From Sacculina carcini (Eukaryota; Arthropoda; Thecostraca; Sacculinidae), in assembly GCA_916048095.2 (NCBI GenBank), contig OU696581.1, forward strand, positions 6,707,766 to 6,771,765: DNA of 64,000 bases, written 5' to 3'. The translations under genes and the position numbers were made by a program. The notes beneath the pieces were generated by a model. It worked only from the letters and a program-made list of their open reading frames with translations. It was not told the origin of the DNA and did not search any database. Below are positions 32,630-44,510 of this stretch, piece after piece (position 1 is the stretch's first letter; each line of letters opens with the position of its first letter).

Positions 32630-33575
32630 AAATACAATGTTAGTAAGCTGCACATACGTCCACAATCCTCGTGTGCACTCTTTCCGCCACTGCGCACTTG
32701 CACACACCACCGTGCTTTACAAACTCTCGCTGCACACGTGTATGTTCGCTTATGTAGCTAGTGTTACATTGTATTATGAACTGTTGAATCAGCAGATTTG
32801 TGAATGCGAATGATCGCGTTTTAAGACGTTAAATTTTTATTCACTCAACCACACAGTCTCACAGATTCACCCACACATAGACGCACGTACACACACCCAT
32901 GAACAAAGATACACACACAAGGGACGAACATACACACACACACACACTCACATGCACACACACGCACATGCACACACACCCACACACTCACACATACATA
33001 CTCAAATGCACACACACATGCACACACAAACCCACACACTCACACACATACTCACATGCGCACACACACATGCACTCACACACACATAAACACATACACA
33101 CACTCACACACATACACATACACTCACATACAAACACTTACACACACATACACACACTCACACGATTGCGCATATAGTGTGAGAGACTGTTCTGAGAGTG
33201 GAAGAAATGAAAACGGGGATTTTTGACGCTTGCATTCTGCTGCATTGCGTGTGTGCGTGTGTGTGTATGTTCGTCCATGTGTGTGTATGTTTGTTAATGA
33301 GAGTGTGCGCGTGCGTTCATGTGTGGATGAGTCTGTTTGGGCGTAAATGAAAGTAAACTATATGTTGTTAGACTGTATCAGAGTGAATAACAATTTAACC
33401 TATAAAAACACGCTCATTCGTATTTTGAAAATCTGCTGATTCAACAATGCAACACTAGCTACACATGCGAACATACACGTGTGCAGCGAGCGTTTGCAAA
33501 ACACGGTGGTGTGTGCAAGTGCACAGTGGCGGACAGAGTGCGGACGTATGTGTAGACTATCAAAAATTTAACTTG
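32630..33575. repeat. Large inverted repeat with CA/GT arms
   Basis: The left arm (32630-32852) pairs with the right arm (33371-33575); shared blocks include AATCTGCTGATTCAACA and GAACATACACGTGTGCAGCG. The inner parts are CA-rich on the left (32890-33170) and GT-rich on the right (33245-33330), so the inversion continues inward. No open gene. Confidence 0.75.
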
Positions 33576-33637
33576 TAAGAATGTGCTCATTCGCATTCTC
33601 AATTGTGCTAATTCAACTGGCTACATGATCGGATGCG

Positions 33638-33662
33638 TTTGTGTGTGTGTGTGTGTGTGTGC
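33638..33662. repeat. GT microsatellite
   Basis: An uninterrupted run of about 12 GT units. Confidence 0.9.
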
Positions 33663-33958
33663 TTTTGTGTGTAAGCTGGGACCGACATAGGTTTCGTCCA
33701 CCGTTTGAAAGTGCCACACAATTCTACCGCGCTCACACTCTTTCTACGCGTGCCACAGTGGCCGCGTTCAAGTGGCGTGGCTGATGCGTGCGTGTTGAGT
33801 CAACGCCACCTAGATACAAGGCCCTTCCATCCCCTCCCCATGGGGGGTGTTACGTCAGCCCATCCGTCCTAGCCCTACCTGGGTATCACAGCTCGGCTCA
33901 CTCAGCTACAAACTCGGCAACTCAGCTACAAACCGATGCTAATGACTCAGCTACACAC

Positions 33959-34355
33959 CGTTGAAACGCTGACGCTGCATCGCTGATCAGTTCGTTGTCA
34001 GTTCGTCAGTTCATTGTCAGTTCGTGTAGCGTTGCGCGTGTTTGTGTTATTGTGTGTATTTGTGGCGTTGCGCATTTTGTGATTTTACGTGTTTTCGCGG
34101 TGTTAAGTTGGTTTGTGCTGTTGCGTGCGACGCAGTAACAATCCGTTGAAACGCTGACGCTGCATCGCTGATCACGTGATCAGTTCGTTGTCAGTTCGTC
34201 AGTTCATTGTCAGTTCGTCAGTTCATTGTCAGTTCGTGGTCAGTTAGTGTAGCGTTGCGCGTGTTTGTGGTATTGTGTGTATTTGTGGCGTTGCGCGTTT
34301 CGTGATTTTACGTGTTTTCGCGGTGTTAAGTGGGTTTGTGCTGTTGCGTGCATTA
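33959..34355 (+). repeat. Tandem duplication in the P-like 5' region
   Basis: A unit of about 185 bp starting CGTTGAAACGCTGACGCTGC (33959) recurs at 34144 with a small CAGTTCGTCAGTTCATTGT expansion. It lies between the left terminal repeat and the transposase and probably includes the promoter. Confidence 0.85.
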
Positions 34356-34581
34356 TATTTTCAATGCGGCGTAGTTGGTTCGACTTTTTTCTTCTAGTAT
34401 TGTCGGAGTGAGAGGTAAGTCGACAAATTCATTTGCTCTGCATTTCATATCGTAATAATAACATTATCCATCTCATAAAGATATTCTTACCCAATTGCTT
34501 GCGAAAATCCAAGTTGCGTTGTGATTGTTTGGTCTATTAAGGTTCAGGTTAAGGTTTTTATTATTGTGGTGTCCAGGAAAC

Positions 34582-37500
34582 ATGCCAGATAAGTGTTGTG
34601 TGCCTGGGTGCAAAGGCAACTACAGTAGCGGCCCAAAAGTGAGCGTTTTCCGTCTACCGAAAGATGAGGCGCTGCGAAACAAATGGATGAGAGCAATCAA
34701 ACGTGACATGCCAATAACCGATAACGTCTATGTAAGTTTTGACACGTGCAAATTGTGTAAATACGACATGAATGTATATGCGCGTATCATTATCGTTTTT
34801 ATAGATTCAATTTTGTCCATGAGTTTGATTACATTAATAATTATTCTCATGAAAATGTGTCAATTCCTAGATTTCTTATGCATGCGCTTTCATGTTTTTT
34901 TGATTTATTGGCTTTTCCCTATTGGATATCCCTGGGCTAGTCAGAGTGTCTTTATGTTACTCAACCAATAATATACACTTCCAGGTTTGCCAAAATCATT
35001 TTCGCGAGGAGGATATCGAGCGTAGTACTTCAGCGGTGGATCCAACTACTGGCAAGAGAGTGGAATGCAAACTGGGCAAGCCACGACTGGCGCCAGGAGC
35101 AGTTCCTTGTATTTACCCCAATTTGCCGTCGTATCTGTCTTCATCGTCATTGTCTTCACGGAAATCAAGGGACAGTAAGAGACAGCGTCTCGAGGAGCAG
35201 CAGCTGGAAAAGGCTATTCAGATGAGTGCCACAGAACACTCTGAATATCTAGAGAGTAGGAGGATTGACAGTTTCGAAGCGTTAAAAACAAAATTCGACA
35301 GCGTCGTTAACAGGGACTATTGGAACTTTGTTGACGTAGATTCGAAAATCGTAATTTCTCATGTCACAACATGTAACGTTCGCGTCCAACATTGCGTTAC
35401 AATTAAGGAAGATCTAACCATTTCTGTATTTGTGGAAGGCGCACAAATATTCGATGATGCATTTGCTAAAGAATTAAAGACTCTCGATGATTTGCAAAAA
35501 GTTCTGGATAAGGTTTCTTCGTTTCAAAGCACATATGATTCACCAGATGGTCACATTGCTTTGATTCAGTTGGTTTTGACTCTGTTGACACCGCTGCTCA
35601 ATTGTGGGTACAAGCATGAGTGTGTGATCGAATTTGTCTGTGAGCAGCTGCGGATTCTTCTAGGCAAACATCCAAAGTACTCAGTGCATTTCACAGTGTT
35701 TTCTTCGCTGTTATACAGCCTTTCACCTTGTGCGTACAGGTTTATTCGAAGCTCATGTAGCATTCTGCTGCCTAGTTATTCGACTATACGCCGTATCAAC
35801 CTAACATACGACGTAAATCCACTGAAAGAGCAAGTCCCCTCACACTTCTTGTCCTACATAAAACAAAAACTGCAGTATCTTTTACCTGAGGACAAAAAAG
35901 TTTCGCTGTTGGTCGATGAAATTCACTTGCAGCCATCTTTTGATTATAAAGGTGGGAATATTGTTGGATCGTCGTTTGATGGTAGTGGTGCGGCGACCAG
36001 TGCTTGTGTATTCATGATTAGTAGTGTTCTGAGTAAATTCAAAGACGTAGTGCACATATTGCCGGTGAGAACACTGAAAGGCGATGTTTTGCACCGATTC
36101 ATTCGTGAAATTATCATACGTCTGGAACAACTTGGATTCATGGTAATATCGGTAATAACGGATAACAATTCTGTGAATCGCAAAGCAATGTCATTGTTCC
36201 GTAGTCCTCCCGGTCTTTCCATTGTGTACCAACATCCGTCTTGTTCCGATCGTCCGCTTTTTTTTCTATTCGATACTGTGCATATATTGAAATGTGTACG
36301 GAACAACTGGCTGAATATAAAGGATTCTAGGAAGGCCTTCATTTTTCCGCATTTCTCGTTGACCGATAATTTCATGGTAGCATCATTCACAAGTATTCGT
36401 AAACTGCAATTTGTCGAGTCAGAATCTTTGGTAAAGTTTGGTTATGGCCTAACAGTGAAAGCTGTAAACCCTTCCAATCTAGAACGTCAAAATGTTAAGC
36501 TCGTTTTGAAAATTTTCAGTGAGTATGTGATTCAAGCACTCAAATCTCTGGGCGCCAGTAAGCAACTAGAGTACGCCGAAGGAACTTCACATTTTCTAAG
36601 CATTTTCTTACGATGGTGGACAGTATGCAATGTTAAAACACCGAATAAGGGCAAACGGTTAAATAACATGTATTGTCATCCGCTAACAGATTCAGAAAAC
36701 GATGCGAGGTTTTTATTTCTTGACAAATTTTTGCAATGGCTAGATCATTGGAACTCAAACAATGCGATGGTGGGATTGACGAAAGAAACATTTTCGGCGC
36801 TTCATCACACAACATACGCCCTAAGTGAACTCACTAAATTCTGTATTCGTGAACTGGGAATGTTGTACATTCTGCCTGGCAAATTCCAGACGGATTCTTT
36901 GGAAGATCGGTTCGGCCAATATCGACGTTTATCCGGCTGTAATTACGGTATATCCACTAGGCAAATTTTTGAAAGCGAGAACAAAATAAGAGTCCGTAGT
37001 GTAACCGATTTGAGGCTCCCCATTGCCAATAATCACGTGGATTTTTCCCATGTCGATTTTTCAAATCTTCCTGACTGGCATTCTGACTGTGTGCGGGACG
37101 CTCCCCGGAAATTCATAATTACTATATCCGACGAAGACATTTCAGATTGCAGGGAATATTTGCCTGTTCTAGTTTACATTGGAGGTTATTGCTGTTTTTC
37201 AGTTCTTCGGAGGTCAAATTGTTCGGCCTGTAAGCAATTTCTTGTGGCACCAGACGAGAATACCCAAGCATACCGTTTTTCGTATGTGAAGGGCATTGAT
37301 CGTGGGTGTTTGTTCTATCCCGGTGATGTAGTAGTGGATATTGTCATGTTTTGTTATTTAACAGTAAATAAATGTGTTTGTGTTTCCGATTTTCTCACAT
37401 CGAATGACCAACGGTGCATTGCTATTTCACATTGCTTAGAAATGATTGAGGATCATGCCATAGAGTTTAATGAACCATTCTGTTCGGCACATGATATGAA

Positions 37501-37621
37501 GAATATCATCGAGAAAATTGTTTGGACTTCAGTAAATATTTTACTGAACAATTTTTGTTCTAAAAAAAATTCCCAGGCGCAGTCTCGTGTTAAACACAGG
37601 AAACTCGAAACATTTTCATGA
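34582..37621 (+). CDS. P-element-type transposase with THAP domain, two exons
   Basis: Mobilises the P-like element. join(34582..34731, 34985..37621), predicted 928 aa. Exon 1 starts at MPDKCCVPGCKGNYSS and ends at a clean GTAAGT donor. The intron (34732-34984) ends in TTCCAG. Joining is phase 0 and completes the THAP zinc finger: C-x4-C of exon 1 with VCQNHF and GAVPCIYP of exon 2. RNase H-like catalytic acids are visible at D361 (LLVDEIHLQPSFDYKGG), D443 (VITDNNSVNRKA) and E690 (LEDRFGQYRRLSG), with the FDTVHILKCVRNNWL segment between. A C-terminal Cys pair (NCSACKQF) is typical. No stop or frameshift, so it may be active. Without splicing the finger is incomplete. Confidence 0.9.
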
Positions 37622-38244
37622 GTTGTGCATGAGTGATACCTTCGGCGGCTCCATAAGGCTCCGTATCGGCTCTGCTTATTACCCATCAGCAGGCGCATTA
37701 TATTGCATTTTCAGCAGGGAATTCCCCACATGTTAACAACCGCTGCTCTATGTGGTATTTCGTTTTCATTCACCATCATATTTATCATTGTGCGTTTGTC
37801 AATGCTTGAATTTATTCTCAGTTGTTCGCTTTGTGTTTCGCACTGTTGTATTCCTGAAATGTTGTAAACACTTTTTGTCGACATGTTGATGAGCTTGAAC
37901 ATGTGAATGATGAATTCAATAGCGTGCCCGTATCTGAATTCACCGCTGCAAGTAATTTATGAGACATGTCGCATTGTTTTCTATATTTGGTCCATGATTT
38001 GCTGTTGTTTTTTGTCATGATTGGTTCAATACATGTTCGTAAACCTTCTATTTTGTTTGTATTAGGTTGTAAAAAGAATTGTTAGACATTATACAGCTTC
38101 TAAATGCAAGGTTTCATTTAAAACTGGGAGTATTTGTGAAAATAATGCACCGGCGTACGCATAATATCAACTAACAGTGCACCGCAACACATACACACTG
38201 CACCGACGTTGGCCGAACGCTGTGACGTCACAAAATCGTGAAAC
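37622..38244. other. P-like element 3' non-coding region
   Basis: AT-rich, with no frame of note, between the transposase stop and the right terminal repeat. A palindromic TGACGTCA lies at 38222-38229. Confidence 0.6.
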
Positions 38245-38857
38245 GGCCTTGTATCTAGGTGGCATTGGTTGAGTCATGGTCGTTTTTGTCCACACTCAGT
38301 GGTTTTCAAACTTGGTGTATGTGGTCGTATTGTCCTCACTCGTGATACGGCTCAGGCGGTGCTGTTTTTGACTAATTCCAGTATTGAGAAGAAAATTGAG
38401 ATTGAGTTGACTAAATTTGTGATTGTTTTGAAAGACTTTGATGTAGATATTTAAATATATGAATGTATATATGAATGGTTTGACTGAGGGGATGTTGAGC
38501 ACATTGCACTGATATTTTCTCCTTGTTATAAATGTTTGCTTTGCATATCATAAAATTGTATTTCGCATAATAGTTCAACATACATCAATGTACTGGGGAG
38601 TACGGCTACATGAATGAGTACAATTACACCGTTAAACGGCTCAAGCGATGCTGTATTTTGGCAAATTTCAGTGCTTCGTTAACATTTACTAGTTCAGGAG
38701 TACTTAACCGGGGTGCTCGATCAGGGGTGCGAGCCTGGTTACTAGGGGTAATTCGCTACAGCTCGTGACATGCACAAAATAACTCAATAGCACCAAAACC
38801 CTGCTTTAGCAGTCACTTCGCTGTCTTTCATTGTCGCAGCAGGTATTACGTTCTTCA

Positions 38858-38985
38858 ACAACAACAACAACAACAAGCGTGTATTTGATATAGCGCACTA
38901 ATCAACAAAGGCGCGATAAACATCAACATCAATCAACAAAGGCGCGATAAACATCATCATCAATCAACAAAGGCGCGATAAACAT
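38858..38985 (-). repeat. Retroposon tail and 31-bp tandem repeat
   Basis: A (CAA)n run (38859-38876) followed by TATTTGATATAGCGC is the complement of the (GTT)n tail also seen at 29776 and 55741. AATCAACAAAGGCGCGATAA then repeats three times with a 31-bp period. Confidence 0.75.
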
Positions 38986-39299
38986 GAAATATAGAGATAC
39001 AAGATATTACATCAAAACGGGAGCTCAGAAAGAATAAAACAAGAGCTAGCAAGGACAAAAATATAACGGGGAAGATAAACACCGAATTGTTTTATGCTGA
39101 AAAAAAAGAACAGACTTCGACCATTTCCTTGTGATGCACAACAGCCAGGATTAAGAATACGTTCCTTGGGAATATACGGATTTAACAGTCATGGGACCTC
39201 CAACGAACCGGGTATCCGAATTAAGCCATTGTTAGGGAAAACGGCCTCTTATTCTTCTATTTGTACTCTATCTATATCTATAATCCGAAATCCAGTCCA

Positions 39300-40400
39300 A
39301 CGAATCACATTTAGACCAAGCTAGCATTGGGTGACTAAACGATTCAAACTCGTCTAATTGTTTCGAATAATCCCTTGAATTAATTGCTTAGATGTGACGA
39401 ATGAATTTATCAGCGCTACAGTACAGGGGTTCATAACCGGGGTGGTCAAACACATACGTGAGTGGTTACAAGGGGATGAGTATATACACGCACATATTTA
39501 AAAAATCATTTGTGTAAAATGCATTGTATTGTAACCAAGAAGTAATTTTGCTCCCAGCATTCAGCCTCTGGACGCGCAATGTTGACGTTACCATAGAATG
39601 GCCACCCGACTCGCACCAGACGATCGACATCTCTCAGATAAGAGTGACGGTGCTGCCCGTGTGGCAGCATTTGCAATATGATGAATTACGTTACAATCGA
39701 ACCACATCAACAAAATTGCAATAATACGTGCTTAAATACTAGATCACACAGTGGCGCGTTAGGAATTTCCCCGTCGCGTCAGAACGTCCGCCGAGTCCTT
39801 TATGTTCCCAAACGAGCTCATATAAATCGTATTTTACAGCGGATTCTATAACTGTCTGTTTTATATGTTTACCGCGAAAAATTATTTTCCGACAGCAAAT
39901 TTACGAATATATTAACGAATGTTCACCGGAATGAACTGAAATGTTCCCTGTTACACAGTAATTTGTGAAAAAAAACTCCTGTTTTTAAAAGGTAGTGAAC
40001 ACTGAAACGGTAAAACCACTGTACATAAACCCAGACAAAAACCGTCAGCACAAGACGTCAGTTTGCACAAGACCTTTATCATGACAGGAAATTGATGAAT
40101 CGAATTGCAGAATTTTGGATTTTAGAACGTTCCAGAACATTATAATATGCAATTTTCCTATTTTTATGATTAAATTAATGTTTTAAACGGCATTGTTTGT
40201 TTTTAAAATGAAATTTGTAATTCTGTTCTGTTTATTTTTGTTCTTCAATTAAACAAAGGTACCTTTACTCGACGTGTTTTAAGAATTTATATATGTAATA
40301 AATTGAGGAAATAATAATTTAAATAAATTAAAAAGCAAAACAGTTCTTAAAAAGAACTTAATTGAAATGTATGCATATTTATAGATTCACTACATCTATT
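39300..40400. other. AT-rich intergenic stretch
   Basis: No coding region recognised. A fragment resembling hAT ends (AGGGGTTCATAACCGGGGTG) lies near 39424, and a similar one near 38697 (AGGAGTACTTAACCGGGGTG). Both look like remnants of the family at 42545-42854. Confidence 0.5.
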
Positions 40401-40401
40401 T

Positions 40402-40520
40402 ATCCGGTTCAGCTGATTGTATAACATAACATCAGCTGAACAATACAAAAAAGCTGGCTGGCTTAATACAAAAATCAGCTGGTTCAGCTGATTGATTGTA
40501 TCCGGTTCAGCTGACAGCTT
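40402..40520. repeat. Cluster of TTCAGCTGA palindromes
   Basis: CAGCTGA/TCAGCTG occurs at least five times in about 120 bp with alternating spacing (GGTTCAGCTGATTGTAT twice). It could be a small diverged tandem repeat or E-box-like sites. No gene is nearby. Confidence 0.5.
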
Positions 40521-41124
40521 GTTGTATTATGACTAGTAAATAAGTAATGTAGAATAGTAAATTCAAGAAAAATAATCAGCCCGTGATTCCACCTCCTAAG
40601 ATCATCACTTTTAGCGATAGCAATCACTATAGCGATGTTTTTGAATTTGTTTTTGAATTTTTTTGTTGAGTTTGTTTATGAATTTGAATTTGTTTTGCTT
40701 GTTGTTATTGAACATCTTCGTAACTCATCTTTCCTAGCTTCATCCTGTCTTCTTTTGGATTCAATCTCAATGAGTTCACTTCTTATAGAGTATTTTGTAT
40801 ATTCACAGTTTTCTGTTGCAGACAGTACTTTGTCAGCAGTATTGCTGATTTTTGCTTGTGTATCACCATTCATATCTCCGAACTTGATACTCTATATTCT
40901 ACTTCTGTCTCTCTCTCACTGATTTCTGCTTTATTATTTTCACTCTGTCTTCTAACGTTTTCGGCTTTTCGCGCTTGTTATACCGTCGCTATTAATGCTG
41001 TTACCTTCATACCATTAATTGCAAAATAATTTACAGAATAGTTTTTAACAAGTTCGTCCGCAACGACACATTGATAAATTGATCATCAGTAATATATAAG
41101 ATATCATGTTTTCTCTACTAGCGG

Positions 41125-41396
41125 AATCACAAATTTAGTCAACTCAATCTCAATTTCCTTCTCAACACTGGAATTAGTCAAAAACAGCACCGCCTGAGCC
41201 GTATCACGAGTGAGGACAATACGACCACATACACCAAGTTTGAAAACCACTGAGTGTGGACAAAAACGACCATGACTCATCACGCACGCATCAGCCACGC
41301 CACTTGAACGCGGCCACTGTGGCACGCGTAGAAAGAGTGTGAGCGCGGCAGAATTGTGTGGCACTTTCAAACGGTGGACGAAACCTATGTCGGTCC
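41125..41396 (-). repeat. Paralogue of the P-like target site, empty
   Basis: On the minus strand it matches 33676-33800 followed directly by 38268-38425, without the transposon. The junction gcgtgATGAGTCATGG lies at about 41270-41287. Both copies hold a small frame starting MSHGRFCPHSVVFKLGVCGR that differs at only two residues (Ile/Val, Lys/Glu) over the shared part. Confidence 0.85.
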
Positions 41397-41699
41397 GTAA
41401 GCTGTACTTGCGATTTCTGTGTTTATTTGTGAGCGTGTGAATTGAGCAAAACCGAATGCTCTCATAGTAGGACATGTACATTCAGCGTTTAATCAAGTGC
41501 GTCGTTTAATTAATTATGTGCATCGTCGTGTATGTGCGTGTTCCATAAGCGTTTTTTAGTCTGTATGTGTAGGTTACTTATATTGAATCTGTAATTCATG
41601 TTAATTTTTACTTTAGTGTTTGTTTTTCACATTGCACTTTCCTTGAGAGAGCTCCACCGTATCATTTCTGCTAATTGTACTTGCTAGAGCGGTGCAATC

Positions 41700-41800
41700 T
41701 TACATGCATACATACATACACATACGAATACGTACACACATATACGCGCAGATACATACACACATACATCCACATACAGTGCGCAGTGGCGGACATAGTG
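41700..41800. repeat. CA/TA microsatellite with GTGCGCAGTGGCGGA flank
   Basis: Imperfect CATA/CACA repeats followed by GTGCGCAGTGGCGGACATAG. A similar motif is in the inverted repeat at 32690 (complement) and 33518, suggesting a shared repeat family. Confidence 0.55.
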
Positions 41801-42544
41801 CATAGCAAAACGAAGCGTTTCTAAGCTAAAAGCCTGATGCATACGAAAAACTTCTTCCAAATGAAAATTTATAACGAGTTTACGAGACACACGCAGTGCG
41901 GATCTACTATCGACAATAACCGCACGAAGTGCTGAATTTGTCGCTTTGCTACGTATACATACATATAGTATACATATAATGCGTGTCAAATTTACTATTA
42001 TATACAATGTTACAACGTTTTGTAGGCGACATTCATGTGTTCTAACTATCAGTGTTTTTATTCGTGTACATTTTGCACCATTCTTTTGCATATGTGCGTG
42101 TTACGCGCTGTATTTGATTACACAATTATTTGAAACTTGATGACGAATGTTGTTTTGCGTTTTTCCTAGCGATTGTCTGCGATACACCTGTGTAGTGTAT
42201 TGCACCATAGCTTAGGAATTCTCACATAATTAAATACACTCTGGTTCACCATTATCTGTATCATTAGTGTACGTTTTTATAGTTTATGGTTTGTGTGCGT
42301 TCGTGCTCGCTCGTTTGTGTATGTAGATATTGCGTATTTAGATATGGATGTACTTGTATATATGGATGTGTATTTCCATGTTGAGATGTACATGTTGCAC
42401 CCCTCGATACCTCTATGCATTTAGTCGCGTGTAGAATGTTCTGCACTGACACACATTCTGCATTTGCGATGAGAAGACAGTACAGGAGAAAGCTGCTGAA
42501 ATCCAAGGGAGTGCCAACCCTGCTCGATTATCGGCCCCTTAAGA

Positions 42545-42854
42545 CAGGGGTTCTTAACCGAGGGTGCTCGCAGCTTTAGGGGTGCGAGCCTGACACCTAG
42601 GGGTTGCGAGGATTCCTGTAATTGTTTTAAAGAAAATATATGCTTAAGCTATGCATTATATTTTTCCTGGAAAACGTAGTTTTCTCAATCTTCTTAAAAT
42701 AATTGTATGAATGAATATTAAATGAATAATTTTTTGATATTATGTCGTTTGTATATTATATTTTCGTATAGCTATCAAAAATGAACTGTGGGGTGCGAGA
42801 ACTGACTGCTGATTTGAAAGGAGTGCTCGCACTGAGAAAGCTTAAGAACCACTG
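42545..42854. mobile_element. hAT-type MITE (310 bp)
   Basis: The ends CAGGGGTTCTTAACC and the complement of GCTTAAGAACCACTG are inverted repeats, with GGGTGCTCGCAG/GAGTGCTCGCAC just inside. The flanking octamers ccttaaga/ccctagaa agree only in part, so the target duplication is decayed or misplaced. Confidence 0.7.
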
Positions 42855-42965
42855 CCCTAGAATATGACAGAAGATTAATGGAAGAAGCAGAGCACCCACT
42901 TTTAGTCGACTCTTACGACACGCAGCGGGTACGGCGGCAGTATTTTCATCCACTACCGCAGGGGT

Positions 42966-42992
42966 GACAGACACACACACACACACACACAC
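42966..42992. repeat. CA microsatellite
   Basis: (AC)n of about 13 units. Confidence 0.9.
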
Positions 42993-43388
42993 GTTTTGCA
43001 ACCACTATAAGTGCGACGTTGTGATAGTCGGAAAAACTTCAGGTGCGCTCAGTGTTGTCTGATTTGAGCTTACACTTGGCGGGCGATATACACGGATGCA
43101 GAACACTAGACCTCTAGACCTATAAAACACTATTTTTCTAGACCTATAAAACAGGTTTTTTCTTAAAATTCATGCCGATCGATGTTTTTCCCATTCTCCA
43201 TGGTCTAAATATACTGAATATCACAATTATTTTCATTTTTTAACTCGGCGATGCCTGCCTCCCGAGTCGTGAAATGTTCTGGCACCATTTGTTCCACCAT
43301 TGTGTTCCTGCCTTCCTAGTGTGTGGTTGTGCCTCGGTTCGCTCCGTTCTATCGTTATCTGTGTACCCATCTTACCTTGTTTGCGATC

Positions 43389-44510
43389 ATGTGTGCCTCG
43401 GTCAACCAGCGTGTTTGTCGCTGTGGGGACTCGATCGACTCATCGTCATACATTGAGTGTGAGGGTTGTGCTCTTTCTCACCATATATCGTGCGCTGGGC
43501 TGACCAACCCGGCATTCAATGCCATCAGGAAACACCGGCTTTTCTGGCTCTGCCAAGTGTGTAAGGCAGAGTACTGTGCGTTTCGTCGCTCGCCCCTCAC
43601 TGAGGGCAAAGTGTCCGCGGTCATCGCCAACCGACTGGCGGAATTACGCACTTCGCTGCTGGATGACATAAACAACAGTAAGTCATCACCTGCCGGAGCG
43701 CTCCCTGCCTCTGCTTCTGTTCGCAGACAGGCAACCGTCCCCTCATTCGCACTTGTGCTGAAGAGCAAGAGTGAAGAGCCGGTAAAGATCGAGCGAGTGC
43801 AGTCGGCCCTCTCCACTGTCCCAGTGACGCAGGCGCGCGCCACCAAATCCGGTGGCATGGTGGTAAAATGTGCTACCAAGGACGCGGCAGCAAAAGCGGC
43901 AAAATCATTGGATGGCAGCCCTGAGCTTGAGGTGTCGGTTGTCAACAAACCAAAAATGCTGCTTCCGAAAATCACTTTGGTCAACGTCCCGCCATCCTCT
44001 CATGAGAACCTTGCTGCCTCACTTCGGATGAAAAATGAATTTCTCGCGGATGTGCCTGACGCGGATTTGAAGGTGTTGTTTATAACAAAGCCGCGACAGG
44101 GCTGTTCTCATGCGGTGCTGTCAGTCTCGCCGGAAGTACGCCAACTGATCCGAGCTGCTGGCGACCGCCTGTATGTACACTTATGCTGCTGTCGCGTGTA
44201 TGACAGATACTGGGTTGTCCGCTGTTCGTGCTGCAGTGGACTGTGTCACAAAATGGATCGTTGCCCAGTAAAAACTGCGGTTTGTGGCCACTGCGCTGGT
44301 CCCCACATGTCTTCCGCATGTCCAGACACAACAAAGGTGAGGTGCATTAACTGCTCCAATCATGGACGCCCGGCTGATCATCCGGCTTTTTCACCAAAAT
44401 GTCCGTCGCTTTTGGCCGTACAGAACTCCATTCGTGAGCGCACTCTCTCTGCTCCTCTTTCTCAGTCTCCAACTGATTCCCTTGCTGCCACCTCGGCGGT
44501 ATCTGCTTGA
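43389..44510 (+). CDS. LINE ORF1: PHD finger and zinc knuckles
   Basis: RNA-binding chaperone of the LINE particle (role known from the family). The start at 43389 (MCASVNQRVC) is preferred over 43323 because it leads straight into a PHD-type finger (CRCGDSIDSSSYIECEGC...HHISCAG...LFWLCQVC), found in ORF1 of CR1-group LINEs. The C-terminal part has three Cys/His knuckles (RCSCCSGLCHKMDRC, CGHCAGPHMSSAC, CINCSNHGRPADH...KC). Open over 373 codons. The stop TGA at 44508 is in the same frame as ORF2. Confidence 0.8.
   Translation: MCASVNQRVCRCGDSIDSSSYIECEGCALSHHISCAGLTNPAFNAIRKHRLFWLCQVCKAEYCAFRRSPLTEGKVSAVIANRLAELRTSLLDDINNSKSSPAGALPASASVRRQATVPSFALVLKSKSEEPVKIERVQSALSTVPVTQARATKSGGMVVKCATKDAAAKAAKSLDGSPELEVSVVNKPKMLLPKITLVNVPPSSHENLAASLRMKNEFLADVPDADLKVLFITKPRQGCSHAVLSVSPEVRQLIRAAGDRLYVHLCCCRVYDRYWVVRCSCCSGLCHKMDRCPVKTAVCGHCAGPHMSSACPDTTKVRCINCSNHGRPADHPAFSPKCPSLLAVQNSIRERTLSAPLSQSPTDSLAATSAVSA

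Larger units (their letters stand above)
33801..38267 (+). mobile_element. P-like DNA transposon, apparently intact (4.47 kb)
   Basis: Terminal inverted repeats of 23 bp with one mismatch (33801-33823, 38245-38267; core GCCACCTAGATACAAGGCC). gttgagt lies on both sides (33794-33800, 38268-38274); depending on where the ends are set, the duplication is 7-9 bp, and P elements make 8. It contains a two-exon THAP transposase. The sequence on both flanks exists uninterrupted at 41125-41396 in inverse orientation, which confirms the borders. Confidence 0.9.

Noticed and set aside
34525-34971. Unspliced THAP exon frame reading through the intron (148 aa)
   Set aside because: The frame after 34731 is intron: GTAAGT donor, AT-rich hydrophobic translation, and the finger is completed only by exon 2.
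40635-40922. Phe/Leu-rich 95-codon frame
   Set aside because: AT-rich low-complexity DNA; no homologous feature or neighbouring gene signal.
43478-43984. 168-codon minus-strand frame opposite LINE ORF1
   Set aside because: Shadow of ORF1; the plus strand has clear PHD and zinc-knuckle motifs.
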